From Puniceicoccaceae bacterium (GTDB lineage: Bacteria > Verrucomicrobiota > Verrucomicrobiia > Opitutales > JAFGAQ01): a stretch of DNA of 64,000 nt. Position numbers and translations under genes: made by a program. Below, in pieces: positions 1 through 9,257 of this stretch; the first letter of the stretch is position 1; each line of letters begins with the position of its first letter. The stretch is from contig JBEGIR010000071.1 of NCBI GenBank assembly GCA_040224245.1, positions 1-64,000 of the forward strand, read 5' to 3'. Below the pieces are notes generated by a model. It searched no databases. It was not told the origin of the DNA and saw nothing but the letters and a program-made list of their open reading frames with translations.

Positions 1-1
1 C

Positions 2-475
2 AAGGGTTCCGTACCACGGGACTGGCAGGAAGACCCTACCCTCACGGGTCGCTATTCCATCGCACTGCGCAACCGCTATGCTCCTGATCTGCTCATGACC
101 TTCACGGTCTTCCGAAAAAGTGCGTTCGCACTCAGCTATGAAAGGAATGACCTCATTGCGTTTCTGGCGGGTCTGCGCCAACAATACTCTCATCGTCTGA
201 AACTGAATGACATGCCGGCGGATTTCCGGGATTCGGGATTCAACGCACACCTGCTCGGCGGCGAAACGGTTCACTTTGACTACAGCATTGAACCCAGAGA
301 GCAACAGGGACCCACCATTCGGAATCGAATCTATTGGGTGCTGATCGAGGATCACTGGGTCGAAATTGCACTGATTGGGCAGGAAGCACAGGTCGCTCCC
401 GCCATTCCAGCCTTTGAGCGCTTCCTGCGCAATCTGTCGGTGGTTCAGAACGAAGCTGAAGCATTTGGGGAATAG
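2..475 (+). CDS. Hypothetical protein, 5' end outside window
   Basis: The frame is open from the left edge and ends at a TAG at 473-475, giving 157 visible residues. An internal ATG at 95 exists, but the 31 codons before it read as ordinary protein in the same frame, so the true start lies outside the window. The visible part is a mix of short beta-strand-like and helical segments with no membrane segment and no motif I recognise. It converges on metH. Function unknown. Confidence 0.7.
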   Translation, partial: KGSVPRDWQEDPTLTGRYSIALRNRYAPDLLMTFTVFRKSAFALSYERNDLIAFLAGLRQQYSHRLKLNDMPADFRDSGFNAHLLGGETVHFDYSIEPREQQGPTIRNRIYWVLIEDHWVEIALIGQEAQVAPAIPAFERFLRNLSVVQNEAEAFGE

Positions 476-503
476 CAAAATCGTGAGATTTTCGGTATTC
501 CCC
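467..503. terminator. Long imperfect hairpin between convergent genes
   Basis: GGGGAATA (467-474) pairs with TATTCCCC (496-503), and AAAATC (477-482) pairs with GATTTT (487-492) around a GTGA loop. The hairpin contains the stop codon of the gene on the left and lies 31 nt beyond the end of metH. Neither side has a clear T-tract, so it may be a weak bidirectional terminator or a 3'-end-stabilising structure. Confidence 0.45.
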
Positions 504-533
504 AATCTACTCCACGGCTCAACAACATCGAGT

Positions 534-3500
534 TTACGGGTTGTAGGCCAGATTGCTCTGTAGCCAGCGCTCCACCTCCTGCACACGCATGCCCTTGCGT
601 TCAGCGTAGTCCTCCACCTGATCTTTCTGGATGCGACCCACCGGGAAATATGACGCATCAGGGTGCGAAAAATACAACCCGGATACCGATGCGGGTGGAT
701 TCATGGCAAATGAAGTTGTCAGAGTAACACCGGTGTGTGCCTCCGCATTGAGCAAATCCCAGATCAACTGCTTTTCCGTATGATCGGGTGATGAGGGGTA
801 ACCAGCGGCGGGACGAATGCCTTCGTATTTTTCCCGAATCAACCAATCGTTAAACGGGTGCACGGTTCCTTCAGCTGACGGAAAGCGCTCACCAAATTTG
901 ACCGACTCCTTCGCTCCGTATCCCCACTGATCACGAATCCATTTGTGGCAGTATTCGGCACTTGCTTCGGCAAAGCGGTCCGCAAGCGACTGAATCAGAA
1001 TCGAAACATAGTCATCTCCCTTTTTCTTGAAATGGGCCGCATAGTCCTCCACCTCGCGTCCTGCAGTCACCACAAACGCTCCCATGTAGTCAATCAGCTC
1101 ACTGGAGCGCGGAGCCACATAGTCTGAGAGCGAAAGGTAGGCTGCTCCAGAAGCCTCGTCGCCGATTTTCTCTTTCTGCTGACGCAGGAAGTGCAAGCGC
1201 GTGAGCACAGTATCCCGTTCAATATCACCATACAGTTCCACATCATCACCCACTGCATTGGCATGGAAGAGTCCACACACACCCCTGAGATGGATGCGGT
1301 CATTCTCGATGAGATCCTTCACCACCCGCAAGGCATCGCGGTAAAGCTCACGGGCCTGTGTTCCCTGCTTGGCGTGCTCGAGCAGTTTGGGAAATTTCCC
1401 ACGCAGCTGCCATGCATGGAAAAAGGGCGACCAATCGATATAGTCGAGCACTGCTTCCGCATCGATTTGCTCAAGCACCTGAACGCCAGTGCGCTCGGGG
1501 ACGCGAATAGAAGCAGCATTCCAATCGAGCTGTAGTGACTGGCTTCGCGCCTGTTCCAGAGTGATGTATTTCACCGATTTGTCACCACCCTCTTCAAATC
1601 GATTTCGGGCGGCTGCCTGCTGATCGCGCAATTCCTGAAGATACGTTTCCCGGTGATTGGCGCTGAGCAGTCGGTTGCAAACTTCGGTCACCAGTGATGC
1701 ATCACCCACATGAACAACTGGCCCAGAATAGTTGGGCGCGATCTTGATCGCCGTATGCGCCTTGGACGTGGTAGCTCCACCGATGAGCAGTGGTGTTTTC
1801 ATGCCCTTTTCCTCCATACTCCTCGCATTGCTGATCATTTCGTCCAGCGACGGAGTAATCAGGCCAGAAAGCCCAATAAAATCTGCCTTCTCTTCTACAG
1901 CCCTTTCCAGGATCTTGGGACAATCGACCATCACGCCCAAATCCACCACGCGGTAGCCATTGCAGGCGAGCACCACACCAACGATGTTTTTGCCAATGTC
2001 ATGCACATCCCCTTTGACCGTTGCGATCACGAAGGTGCCAGCGTCACTGGATTTCTGCTTCTCTGCCTCCATGAACGGCTGTAGATACGCAACTGCCTTC
2101 TTCATCACGCGCGCACTCTTCACGACCTGTGGCAGAAACATTTTGCCTTCACCAAACAGAGCGCCGACCACCTTCATGCCATCCATGAGCGGTCCTTCAA
2201 TCACATCCAACGGTTTCCCATATTTTACACGCGCCTCTTCGGCATCCGCTTCAATGTGCTGGGTGATACCCTTGACCAGCGCGTGGCTGATGCGCCCTTC
2301 CACATCCAAGGCACGCCAGTCGTCAGCTACCGTTGTTTCTGGAGCTGGTGCTTTTTTTTTTGTCGAACTGTCAGCAATGTCAGGCAAATTGCCAGCCTCT
2401 GAACGAACAAAGGCTTCGATTCCTGACGGGTCCTTGCTCTCCATCGCCTGCGCTGCGAGATCCCGCAGAAGCGTCATGCCTTTCAGCAAGGCCTGATTGA
2501 TGCGATCCTCGAGACTGCCGCTACCCGCTGACGCGGATTCCGCACCCGTGGAAGCGGGTGCCAACACCTTGCCATCCTTGATGGCTTCGGCCAGTTCAAT
2601 CAGCGCATCGGTTGCATCCGGTGATGTGTTCAACAGCACCGCTTCCACTTTCGATTTCAACTCGGGTGGAATGTCTTCATAGTTCATCAGCAGCCCCGGA
2701 TTCACGATCGCCATGTCGAGTCCGGCAGCAGTTGCATGATGCAGAAAAGCCGCATGCATCGCCTCACGCACAGGGTTGTTCCCGCGGAATGAAAAGGATA
2801 CGTTGGAAAGCCCGCCGCTGGTCCAGGCGCCGGGGCATAGTTCTTTCACCCGTCGCACTGCTCCGATGAAGTTGAGCGCATAGGCATTGTGCTCCTCCAT
2901 ACCAGTTGCGACCGTGAGAATATTCAGGTCAAAGATGATATCGTGTGGATCCATTCCGACCTCTTCTGTGAGGATGCGGTAAGATCGCTGGGCGATAGCG
3001 ACCTTTCCATCCTCAGAATCCGCCTGTCCGTTTTCATCAAACGCCATCACGACCACTGCCGCCCCGTATCGCTGGATTAGTCGGGCCTGCTTCCGAAACA
3101 CATCTTCACCCTCCTTCAGGCTGATCGAATTCACGATGCATTTGCCCTGCACATGCTTGAGGCCAGCTTCAATCACGGACCATTTCGAACTGTCAATCAT
3201 CACCGGAACCCGGCAAATATCGGGTTCGGATGCAATCAAGCAAAGGAAGCGCTCCATGCAAGCTTCGCCATCGAGCATGCCTTCGTCAAAGTTCACATCG
3301 ATGACGTGTGCCCCTTTCTCCACTTGCGAGCGGGCAATATCGAGTGCCCCATCAAAGTCGTCAGCCTTGATCAATTTCTTGAAACGCGGCGATCCTGTGA
3401 CATTGGCGCGCTCCCCAACCTGAAGAAAAGTGCGTTCATCAGGATAAACATTCAGCGGTTCCAGCCCACTCAATCTCAGTGCAGGCCTCAGTTTTGGCAG

Positions 3501-4526
3501 TTTCCTGGCGGGGTATTGCCGACACTCGGCAACAATCTGTGCGATGTGCTCTGGCGTTGTGCCACAACAGCCGCCGACCATGTTCACCAAACCATCTCTG
3601 GCAAATGCACCTACGGCACTGCCCGTGTGTGCCGGAGTCTCATCATAACCCGTTTCGCTCAGAGGATTTGGCAAACCTGCATTCGGATACACATGCACAT
3701 ACGTATCCGCCACTTCTGCCAGTTTTTCGAGGAATGGTCGCATCAGATCCGCACCAAGGGCACAGTTCAATCCGACACAGGAGGGTTTGAAGTGGCGAAT
3801 TGAATTCCAAAATGCTTCAACAGTCTGTCCAGACAGCGTTCGCCCTGATCGATCTGTGATCGTCACAGACACAACAACAGGCAGACGATACTCCAGGGAA
3901 TCAAAGAGTTCCTCGATCGCCATTAGCGCCGCCTTGGCATTGAGCGTGTCAATAATCGTTTCTACCAGAAACAGATCTACTCCTCCTTGCAGCAACGCTT
4001 TCGCCTGCTCAAAAAATGCTGCCTTGAGATCATCGAAGCGTATGGCCCGATACTCGGGGCGGTTGACATCCGGCGAGATGGAAGCCGTCGCATTGGTCGG
4101 TCCGATCGAACCAGCGACAAACACGGGGCGCTTTTCTTTTGCTGCCACCTCATCCGCAATTCGACGAGCCAGGCGCGCACTGTCGAGATTGATGCGCTCA
4201 ACCCAGTCCTGCAAACCGTAGTCTGCCTGAGCAATACTTGTTGCACTGAAGGTGTTGGTTTCGATCAGATCCGATCCCGCTTCGAGGAATCCACGATGGA
4301 TCGCTTCTATCACATCCGGCCGGGTAACGCTCAACAAGTCATTGTTTCCCTTGAGGTTCTTCGTTGCATCCGCCAGATCCGCATTGCGGAAATCGGCTTC
4401 CTGCAAACGATGCCGCTGGATCATCGTTCCCATGGCACCGTCCAATACCACAATTCGTTCGGCCAACAAATCAATGAAGGCTTGCCCGGACTTCGTCAAT
4501 GGTTTGCAACTGTAGAGAGACGCCAT
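534..4526 (-). CDS. metH: Cobalamin-dependent methionine synthase MetH
   Basis: Transfers the methyl group of 5-methyltetrahydrofolate to homocysteine through B12, making methionine and tetrahydrofolate in the cytoplasm. All four modules are visible in 1330 residues: the homocysteine domain (about 18-340) with zinc ligands C255 in GLNCALG and C320/C321 in GGCCGT; the pterin domain (about 360-630); the B12 cap and Rossmann domains (about 735-960) with the cobalt-ligand motif DVHDIG at 840-845 (H842); and the AdoMet reactivation domain (about 985-1330) with [15 protein letters not shown]. It is about 100 residues longer than the E. coli enzyme. The extra length is a linker at about 640-735 holding a second, degenerate cap-like start. 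ATG start; only 80 bp separate it from the divergent gene at 4607, and I see no riboswitch there. Confidence 0.97.
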   Translation of the reverse strand: MASLYSCKPLTKSGQAFIDLLAERIVVLDGAMGTMIQRHRLQEADFRNADLADATKNLKGNNDLLSVTRPDVIEAIHRGFLEAGSDLIETNTFSATSIAQADYGLQDWVERINLDSARLARRIADEVAAKEKRPVFVAGSIGPTNATASISPDVNRPEYRAIRFDDLKAAFFEQAKALLQGGVDLFLVETIIDTLNAKAALMAIEELFDSLEYRLPVVVSVTITDRSGRTLSGQTVEAFWNSIRHFKPSCVGLNCALGADLMRPFLEKLAEVADTYVHVYPNAGLPNPLSETGYDETPAHTGSAVGAFARDGLVNMVGGCCGTTPEHIAQIVAECRQYPARKLPKLRPALRLSGLEPLNVYPDERTFLQVGERANVTGSPRFKKLIKADDFDGALDIARSQVEKGAHVIDVNFDEGMLDGEACMERFLCLIASEPDICRVPVMIDSSKWSVIEAGLKHVQGKCIVNSISLKEGEDVFRKQARLIQRYGAAVVVMAFDENGQADSEDGKVAIAQRSYRILTEEVGMDPHDIIFDLNILTVATGMEEHNAYALNFIGAVRRVKELCPGAWTSGGLSNVSFSFRGNNPVREAMHAAFLHHATAAGLDMAIVNPGLLMNYEDIPPELKSKVEAVLLNTSPDATDALIELAEAIKDGKVLAPASTGAESASAGSGSLEDRINQALLKGMTLLRDLAAQAMESKDPSGIEAFVRSEAGNLPDIADSSTKKKAPAPETTVADDWRALDVEGRISHALVKGITQHIEADAEEARVKYGKPLDVIEGPLMDGMKVVGALFGEGKMFLPQVVKSARVMKKAVAYLQPFMEAEKQKSSDAGTFVIATVKGDVHDIGKNIVGVVLACNGYRVVDLGVMVDCPKILERAVEEKADFIGLSGLITPSLDEMISNARSMEEKGMKTPLLIGGATTSKAHTAIKIAPNYSGPVVHVGDASLVTEVCNRLLSANHRETYLQELRDQQAAARNRFEEGGDKSVKYITLEQARSQSLQLDWNAASIRVPERTGVQVLEQIDAEAVLDYIDWSPFFHAWQLRGKFPKLLEHAKQGTQARELYRDALRVVKDLIENDRIHLRGVCGLFHANAVGDDVELYGDIERDTVLTRLHFLRQQKEKIGDEASGAAYLSLSDYVAPRSSELIDYMGAFVVTAGREVEDYAAHFKKKGDDYVSILIQSLADRFAEASAEYCHKWIRDQWGYGAKESVKFGERFPSAEGTVHPFNDWLIREKYEGIRPAAGYPSSPDHTEKQLIWDLLNAEAHTGVTLTTSFAMNPPASVSGLYFSHPDASYFPVGRIQKDQVEDYAERKGMRVQEVERWLQSNLAYNP

Positions 4527-4606
4527 AACCGTTCACCCTAGCACACGTATCTGATCAGGCAACTTCTATTTAACCATCACATTATCACACATTTGCTCGA
4601 TTTGTC

Positions 4607-5071
4607 ATGAACCCGCTTCTCCAATCGCTGGCCGAAAAATTCCCACTCAGTCCCAACACCCATAACACATGGAACTCACTGATGAAACAGGGAATCGACC
4701 CGGGCTTTCTAGCTTCCTGGCTCGAGGAAGCCGCCACAGTCGAAGATCTGGAACTGCTGACTGAAGTCATCAGCCGCCTGCTCCAAAATGGCAAAAAAGC
4801 TGCCGACCTGAAGCGCTGGATCGATCATTCGCCCTACAGTGTTCGCGATTGGGCGGAGGCAGCACTCGTCTTTTTCAAACGCAAGGGAGACAGTGTTCCT
4901 GCAGAACAAACCGCCCATGCGTTTGGCTATCTGACCTGCTGCGCCGAAACTGGAAGCTACCTGCCCAATCTTGAGTCCTTTCGCGAAATTGTTGAACAGA
5001 TGCTGAACTTCTACGGTTACGATGGTCGTGCCACAGATCATGGAAGCAGCTCCAACGGAACCCATTGCTGA
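4607..5071 (+). CDS. Hypothetical protein, 154 aa, divergent from metH
   Basis: A mostly helical, acidic soluble protein without signal peptide or membrane segment. The N-terminal two thirds are leucine-, glutamate- and tryptophan-rich helices (LASWLEEAATVEDLELL around 35-51). The C-terminus ends with a polar tail carrying SSSNG and a terminal Cys. I recognise no domain. It shares an 80-bp upstream region with metH, which holds a CTGATCAG palindrome, so the two may share regulation, but nothing in its sequence points to methionine metabolism. The composition and the absence of a competing frame support a real gene. Confidence 0.6.
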   Translation: MNPLLQSLAEKFPLSPNTHNTWNSLMKQGIDPGFLASWLEEAATVEDLELLTEVISRLLQNGKKAADLKRWIDHSPYSVRDWAEAALVFFKRKGDSVPAEQTAHAFGYLTCCAETGSYLPNLESFREIVEQMLNFYGYDGRATDHGSSSNGTHC

Positions 5072-5423
5072 GGCTTCGGTTTTTCAACAAAGTTCGTTCC
5101 ATTTCTGCCGCAGAATCACAGCTACTCATACGCTTCTCACGGCAGTTTCTTTTGTTACCGTCAGATTACAACTTCCTCAAATCGACGTAAAAGCGCCCCT
5201 TCCTCACATTTGAGATTTCAGAGTTTTCAGAAGCTTCCGAAAACCAAAGAGCAAGTGGCTCCGAAAGTCGGAGCCCTGCAGGGTGTTTAGGGGGTTATTT
5301 CTCGGTATTCAGCATTGTGAATGCAATGGTGGATTGCCGAAAAATGCAATGTATCCTGTACGCTGTAAGCGGGAGTTCTGGCTTCGGAGATCCTATCTAG
5401 CTGAATCAACCAGAACATAAAGA
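5072..5423. other. Intergenic stretch without a gene
   Basis: About 350 bp between the small hypothetical gene and the TonB-like reading frame. Short frames on both strands here lack coding character. The only clear structure is the perfect hairpin at 5257-5275. A promoter for the TonB-like gene presumably lies here, but I could not identify it with confidence. Confidence 0.5.
5257..5275. repeat. Perfect inverted repeat, 8-bp arms
   Basis: GGCTCCGA and TCGGAGCC are separated by AAG. No T-tract follows on either strand, so it is not a typical intrinsic terminator. It could be a protein-binding site or a REP-like element; I see no second copy in the window. Confidence 0.5.
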
Positions 5424-5804
5424 ATGAAATCCATTCACCACCTCCTCCTACTGCTTGCGATCCCAGTGATGGCAAGCGTTGCCACTGCGAGCGAAATCTT
5501 CACTGCTGAAGAAATTGCTGCAACAGTGGACATCCGTGAAATCGAAGCAAAACCACAACCCATTGATCAGCAGTAGCCCCTGGTCACTCCCGAACTCCGA
5601 AATCAGACGGGTCGCGTCTACGTCGCGTTCCTCGTTTCGGAAACGGGTGAAGTTACTGGACTGCGCTGTGTCAAAAGCACAAACAACCGGCTGAATTCAG
5701 CCGTAATGGATGCGGTGGCACGCTGGAAATTTGAACCAGCCAAAGTCGACGGTACTCCAGTGCCCGTGCGCGTGGTGCTTCCCATTCGCGTGGATTTCAC
5801 GTGA
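5424..5804 (+). pseudogene. TonB C-terminal-domain protein with an in-frame amber codon
   Basis: From the ATG at 5424 the frame encodes a signal peptide (MKSIHHLLLLLAIPVMASVATA) and a short linker, then meets TAG at 5574-5576 (codon 51). The same frame continues for another 75 codons to TGA at 5802. That second half is a recognisable TonB-C fold: a 'GRVYVAFLVSETGEVTGL' strand pair, 'STNNRLNSAVMDAVARWKFEPAK' and 'DGTPVPVRVVLPIRVDF'. The conserved A-x-x-A-x-x-x-W-x-F-x-P-A core is intact. The whole reading frame would be a 126-residue periplasmic protein, short for an energy-transducing TonB because there is no membrane anchor or long proline linker. The single TAG makes this a recent pseudogene, a readthrough gene or a sequence error. 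Confidence 0.75.
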
Positions 5805-5827
5805 CGCGCGTCATGTGAGTTGGGCAG

Positions 5828-5892
5828 TGCGAAATTCCTGATTTCGCATCGGCCTTTTAACCTTCTGAAAGGCGCTATCTGGCGCCTTTCAG
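5828..5892. repeat. Two adjacent hairpins at the 3' end of rfbD
   Basis: The first hairpin is TGCGAAAT (5828-5835) and ATTTCGCA (5841-5848) around TCCTG. The second is CTGAAAGGCGC (5865-5875) and GCGCCTTTCAG (5882-5892) around a 6-nt loop, and it includes the rfbD stop codon at 5875-5877. A short TTTT at 5855-5858 follows the first hairpin on the plus strand. Together they probably end transcription between the TonB-like frame and rfbD. Confidence 0.5.
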
Positions 5893-6753
5893 CGCATCCA
5901 GACAAACCTGCAGACTCTCTGCCCAGTGTGGGATTTCAAGTCCAAAGGTTGACTTGATTTTTCCCTTGTTCAGGACGCTGTAGTGCGGACGCTTGGCATC
6001 GGTCGGATAGTCCTTTGTTTCGATGGGCTTCACTTTGCAATTGATCGATTCTCGACGGAAGATTTCTACCGCAAAATCATACCAGCTGCAGACGCCTTCA
6101 TTGGAGTAGTGATAGATCCCATACGCCTGCTCAACCCGTCCGGACTCGAGTATCAGAAGTATGTCGAGTATCGCTTTGGCAAGATCTCCCGCATAGGTTG
6201 GGGTTCCCACCTGATCGTAGATCACACCCAGTTCATCCCGTTCCATGCCGAGGCGTTTCATGGTCTTCACAAAGTTGTTTCCGTAGGCGGAATACAACCA
6301 GGAGGTGCGAATCACGATGCAGTGTTTACAGCTTTCCAATACGTGGCGCTCTCCTTCGAGCTTGGTTGAGCCATAGGCTGAGTCCGGGGAAGTGGGAACC
6401 TCTTCGGTGTATGGACGATGCGCTGTTCCGTCAAAGACGTAGTCCGTTGAGATATGAATGAGAGTAGCGCCCCGTTGTTGAGCTGCTTCCGCCAGATAAC
6501 GAGGAGCGGTCGCATTGATCAACGTTGCAATATCCATATCGCCTTCTGCCCTGTCCACGGCCGTGTAGGCTGCACAATTGATCACGTAGTCGGGTGCAAA
6601 CGTGTCCATCTCCGCAGCGAGTGCAGCCGGACTGGTAATATCCAAATCCTCCACATCGGTAAACTTGAAGGAAAAGGCGGGATAAGCGTCCTGGAGTGCG
6701 CGGAGTTCGCTGCCAAGCTGTCCGTTACCTCCGGTGATGAGGATTTGTTTCAT
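5875..6753 (-). CDS. rfbD: dTDP-4-dehydrorhamnose reductase RfbD
   Basis: Catalyses the last step of dTDP-L-rhamnose synthesis, NAD(P)H-dependent reduction of dTDP-4-keto-L-rhamnose. The 292-residue protein is normal length. It shows the Rossmann glycine motif GGNGQLG at 8-14, the SDR serine/threonine motif ISTDYVFDG at 101-109 and the catalytic YGSTK pair Y127/K131. Its ATG overlaps the stop codon of rfbC by 4 nt (ATGA), so the two are translationally coupled. The rest of the pathway (rfbB, rfbA) lies 2.5 kb away on the other strand. Confidence 0.95.
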   Translation of the reverse strand: MKQILITGGNGQLGSELRALQDAYPAFSFKFTDVEDLDITSPAALAAEMDTFAPDYVINCAAYTAVDRAEGDMDIATLINATAPRYLAEAAQQRGATLIHISTDYVFDGTAHRPYTEEVPTSPDSAYGSTKLEGERHVLESCKHCIVIRTSWLYSAYGNNFVKTMKRLGMERDELGVIYDQVGTPTYAGDLAKAILDILLILESGRVEQAYGIYHYSNEGVCSWYDFAVEIFRRESINCKVKPIETKDYPTDAKRPHYSVLNKGKIKSTFGLEIPHWAESLQVCLDALKGAR

Positions 6754-7316
6754 GATGAAAACGGGAATGCGTCGTTAAAATTGGCCTGATGAAAGGAAGG
6801 CAGGAGCTGGTCCTTTTCGGAAACCTTAGCCTGGTCGCCTGGGATTTGCCAGTCGATACCCAGAAGCGGATCGTCAAAGCGAATCCCCCCTTCCGATGAA
6901 GGACTGTAGTAAGCATCACACTTGTACTGCACCACTGCGGTCGATGAAAGCACGGAAAAACCATGGGCAAACCCATGCGGTATCAGCAGTTGCCGCTTGT
7001 TTTCAGCACTGAGTTCCACCCCCACCCACTTTCCAAATGTCGGCGACCCCTTCCTTACATCAACAGCTACGTCATAGATGCTTCCTTCAACCGCTCGCAC
7101 CAGCTTGGTCTGGGCATGCGGCGGAAGCTGGTAGTGCAGCCCTCGGATCACTCCGCAACTCGACTTCGATTGATTGTCCTGCACAAACGTGATGTCGATG
7201 CCGAGTTCAGCAAGTTTCTGAGCACTGTAGCTCTCAAAAAAATACCCCCTTGCGTCTTCGAAAACACGGGGTTCCAGGATGGCGACCCCGGGAAGGGCTG
7301 TGGAAATCAACTTCAT
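6750..7316 (-). CDS. rfbC: dTDP-4-dehydrorhamnose 3,5-epimerase RfbC
   Basis: Epimerises C3 and C5 of dTDP-4-keto-6-deoxyglucose in the rhamnose pathway. The 188-residue cupin is full length. It begins with the family's FEDARGYFFESY segment (19-30) and carries the catalytic His in RGLHYQ (H61), the QTKLVR strand (69-74) and the IPHGFAHGF loop. It is the first gene of the rfbC-rfbD pair. About 130 bp separate it from the ABC ATPase gene upstream on the same strand, so co-transcription with the ABC genes is possible but unproven. Confidence 0.96.
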   Translation of the reverse strand: MKLISTALPGVAILEPRVFEDARGYFFESYSAQKLAELGIDITFVQDNQSKSSCGVIRGLHYQLPPHAQTKLVRAVEGSIYDVAVDVRKGSPTFGKWVGVELSAENKRQLLIPHGFAHGFSVLSSTAVVQYKCDAYYSPSSEGGIRFDDPLLGIDWQIPGDQAKVSEKDQLLPSFHQANFNDAFPFSS

Positions 7317-7446
7317 GCGTCAGTTCGTTCGTCAGTGAACAGAAAACATCGGTTCAATCACCGAATCCACGATTTCTCAACCCCTTTTCAGTGCATCATG
7401 CGGATTTTCCCAACAACCGGAGAAACATCCTGTGGATTCTGCGATT

Positions 7447-8244
7447 TTAATGCGCGAGGCCTTGCAATTTGGGAACTGCATCCAACAGGCGTCGCGTGTA
7501 GGCATGTTGCGGATCGGCATAAATAGCCTCTGGGGTCCCCGACTCGACGATTCTGCCATGCTGCATCACCAACACCTGATCACTGATGTGTTCCACCACA
7601 GCCAGGTCGTGTCCGATGAACAGGTAGGTAAAGCCATGTTGCTCCTGCAAGTCCTGCAACAAATTGATGATCTGCGCTTGAACCGATACATCCAGTGCGC
7701 TCACAGCTTCGTCGCAAATGAGAATCTCTGGCTCGACGGTCATGGCGCGTGCGATGCCAAGGCGTTGACGCTGACCTCCACTGAACTGGTGCGGATAGCG
7801 CGTCAGCGAAGTTTCCGGCAGCCCCACCTGATCCAACAGCTCACGGGAGCGCGAACGTCGGCGTTCGGCATTCCATTCGGGGAAATGCAGTTTCATCGGC
7901 TCCTCCAACATTGCCGCTACGGTCATGCGCGGATTGAGTGAATGATAGGGATCCTGGAAAATCATTTGGATCTTTTTGCGTATTCCGGCAAAAGTCCGCT
8001 CGTTCAGTTTTCCGATGGAAACGCCCCGATAGATAAGACTTCCCTCAGTGATCGGAGCCAAACGCACCAGTGCACGCCCGATGGTGCTCTTGCCACTGCC
8101 GCTTTCACCCACCAGTCCAGTGGTCTTTCCCTCAATAAGCTTGAATGAGACCCCGTCAACGGCTTTCACCGTCTGCAGTTTCCCTTGACGGCGGGTGTTG
8201 TACCAAACCTTTAAATCACAGACTTCCAGCAATTCCGCTTCCAT
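7447..8244 (-). CDS. Peptide/nickel-type ABC transporter ATPase, OppF/DppF family
   Basis: One of two ATPases that energise oligopeptide or dipeptide import at the inner face of the membrane. Visible motifs are Walker A GESGSGKST, Q-loop FQDPYHSLNP, signature FSGGQRQR, Walker B ILICDEAVSALD, the switch His in IGHDLAV, and the family's C-terminal 'HAYTRRLLDAVP' region. An upstream ATG at 8265 overlaps the preceding stop, but the ATG at 8244 follows AAGGAAGG by 6 nt and matches family N-termini, so I chose it (265 residues). No permease or substrate-binding protein gene lies nearby, so the substrate cannot be told from this window. Confidence 0.9.
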   Translation of the reverse strand: MEAELLEVCDLKVWYNTRRQGKLQTVKAVDGVSFKLIEGKTTGLVGESGSGKSTIGRALVRLAPITEGSLIYRGVSIGKLNERTFAGIRKKIQMIFQDPYHSLNPRMTVAAMLEEPMKLHFPEWNAERRRSRSRELLDQVGLPETSLTRYPHQFSGGQRQRLGIARAMTVEPEILICDEAVSALDVSVQAQIINLLQDLQEQHGFTYLFIGHDLAVVEHISDQVLVMQHGRIVESGTPEAIYADPQHAYTRRLLDAVPKLQGLAH

Positions 8245-8261
8245 CACAGTCCTTCCTTGCA

Positions 8262-9125
8262 TCATTCGCTCATCATGTTTGAGGTCACGAGTCGCCGCTG
8301 ACGACTGCCCAACCGCGGAATACAGCGAATCAAGCCCTGGGTGTAGGGATGATTGGGCTGCTTCAACACCGTTCCAGTCTCCCCGGTTTCCACAAGATTG
8401 CCACGGTACATGACCAGCAGTCGGTCGGCAAACCCATCCACAATGCCAAAATTGTGGGTGATCAGCAGAACCGCCATTTCACTACGATCCTGCAGAGAGC
8501 GGATCAATTCCAATATCTGTGCCTGGATCGTCACATCCAGTGCAGTTGTGGGTTCGTCCGCCACGAGCAGTTTGGGGCGGCACGCAAGTGCCATCGCAAT
8601 CATCACCCGCTGCTGCATGCCCCCGCTCATTTCATGCGGAAAAGAACGGTAGCGCTGCTCGGGATCGCGAATACCGACCTCACCCAGCGCACGGATGATC
8701 GCCTGCTTCACATCCCTCACTTCAGGCTGATGCAAGCGAATGGCTTCGCGAATTTGCTCACCGACGGTGTATTGCGGATGCAGCGAACTGGAAGGTTCCT
8801 GGAAAATATAGGCGACTCCACGTCCCCTGTGCGTGCGTAACTCCCTGGCATTGAGCGCCATCACATCGTTGCCATCCAGACGAATTTCTCCGGAGACCTC
8901 GCAGGTTGGCGCAGGAGGCAGCAAGCGCCCGAGCGAAAGCGCGGTCACGCTCTTGCCGCTGCCACTCTCTCCCACCAAGGCAACACGTTCTCCTGCACGG
9001 ATGGAAAAGCTCACACCTTTCACCACCTCCTGAATCTGGCGGCGCTGGCGAAAACGGATGCGAAGGTTGCTCACATCCAGCAAGGGCAGTTGGTTCGGTT
9101 CCGAATCACTCACAGTGCCCAACAC
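8262..9125 (-). CDS. Peptide/nickel-type ABC transporter ATPase, OppD/DppD family
   Basis: Partner ATPase of the downstream OppF-like protein. It has Walker A GESGSGKS (52-59), Q-loop FQEPSSSLHP, signature MSGGMQQR, Walker B LLVADEPTTALD, the switch His in ITHNFGI, and the C-terminal 'HPYTQGLIRCIPRLG' typical of the OppD subgroup. The first codon at 9125 is GTG. A second GTG four codons later (before SDSEPN) is also possible, and neither has a strong ribosome-binding site. With the next gene it is a two-ATPase unit lacking its membrane and binding subunits, placed inside the rhamnose cluster and divergent from rfbB. Confidence 0.9.
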   Translation of the reverse strand: MLGTVSDSEPNQLPLLDVSNLRIRFRQRRQIQEVVKGVSFSIRAGERVALVGESGSGKSVTALSLGRLLPPAPTCEVSGEIRLDGNDVMALNARELRTHRGRGVAYIFQEPSSSLHPQYTVGEQIREAIRLHQPEVRDVKQAIIRALGEVGIRDPEQRYRSFPHEMSGGMQQRVMIAMALACRPKLLVADEPTTALDVTIQAQILELIRSLQDRSEMAVLLITHNFGIVDGFADRLLVMYRGNLVETGETGTVLKQPNHPYTQGLIRCIPRLGSRQRRLVTSNMMSE

Positions 9126-9257
9126 AATTCCGAACTTGGCACAAATGCAAGCATGCTCAGAGGATTCCCGAACGATCAGATTTCAGGATTGCGTTGCACA
9201 CTCCGCACACCTAGACCAACATCAAACGTAAACGATAACCCAACTCCATTTCCATTG

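Noticed and set aside
4527-4606. Possible cobalamin or SAM riboswitch before metH
   Set aside because: Only 80 bp, shared with a divergent gene; no conserved riboswitch core could be found.
5287-5475. 62-aa minus-strand frame near the TonB-like gene
   Set aside because: It is antisense to the signal peptide region and has no coding features.
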